DNA of 6,656 nt, taken from NCBI GenBank assembly GCA_027055635.1, contig JALUMZ010000276.1, positions 1 to 6,656 on the forward strand, written 5' to 3'. The notes under the pieces were generated by a model. The model ran no database searches. It saw only the letters and a program-made list of their open reading frames with translations, and was not told the origin of the DNA. The stretch is from Campylobacteraceae bacterium (GTDB lineage Bacteria > Campylobacterota > Campylobacteria > Campylobacterales > Sulfurospirillaceae). A program made the translations under genes and the position numbers. Positions 6,655 to 6,656 of the stretch are shown one piece after another. Each line of letters begins with the position of its first letter. Position 1 is the stretch's first letter.

Positions 6655-6656
6655 TT

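Overview
The window is a low-GC stretch (roughly mid-thirties percent by eye) filled end to end by seven genes, all on the minus strand. ATA for Ile, AAA for Lys and AGA for Arg are used heavily. With the proteobacterial gene content, this suggests a Campylobacterota (Sulfurimonas/Arcobacter-type) chromosome. That placement is inference; no rRNA or other marker is present.

In transcription order (right to left) the genes are: a chain-length-factor-like ketosynthase homologue (6654-6007, start close to the right edge); an MIO-type aromatic amino acid/histidine ammonia-lyase family enzyme (6004-4490); a FabG-like 3-ketoacyl-ACP reductase (4493-3801); a small polytopic membrane protein (3793-3245); a lysophospholipid-type acyltransferase (3282-2533); a LolA-like secreted protein (2545-2066); and an MMPL/RND-type exporter (2069-1, cut by the left edge). 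The exporter frame was read by hand through 689 codons and is open to the edge. Spacing is extremely tight: gaps of 2 and 7 nt, ATGA overlaps at two junctions, and overlaps of 38 and 13 nt at two others. No promoter, terminator, RNA gene, mobile element or CRISPR array was seen, and there is no non-coding stretch longer than 7 nt.

This gene set is the accessory, reduction and export half of an aryl polyene (APE)/flexirubin/xanthomonadin-type pigment cluster. The family model, combined with the order seen here, is as follows. A ketosynthase/CLF pair elongates an aryl starter on an ACP, and the FabG-like enzyme with dehydratases makes the conjugated double bonds. The ammonia lyase may supply an aryl-acrylate starter. 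The acyltransferase attaches the polyene to a lipid or glycolipid, and the LolA-like protein and MMPL exporter move it to the outer membrane. The active ketosynthase, ACPs, dehydratases, CoA/ACP ligase, thioesterase and methyltransferase are not in the window. Some or all would be expected upstream (right) or just beyond the exporter (left).

The points most worth a second look are the unusual Phe-Cys pair in the substrate-selectivity position of the ammonia lyase, the short Cys-less-active-site chain-length factor, and the presence of this pigment system in what looks like an epsilonproteobacterial genome.
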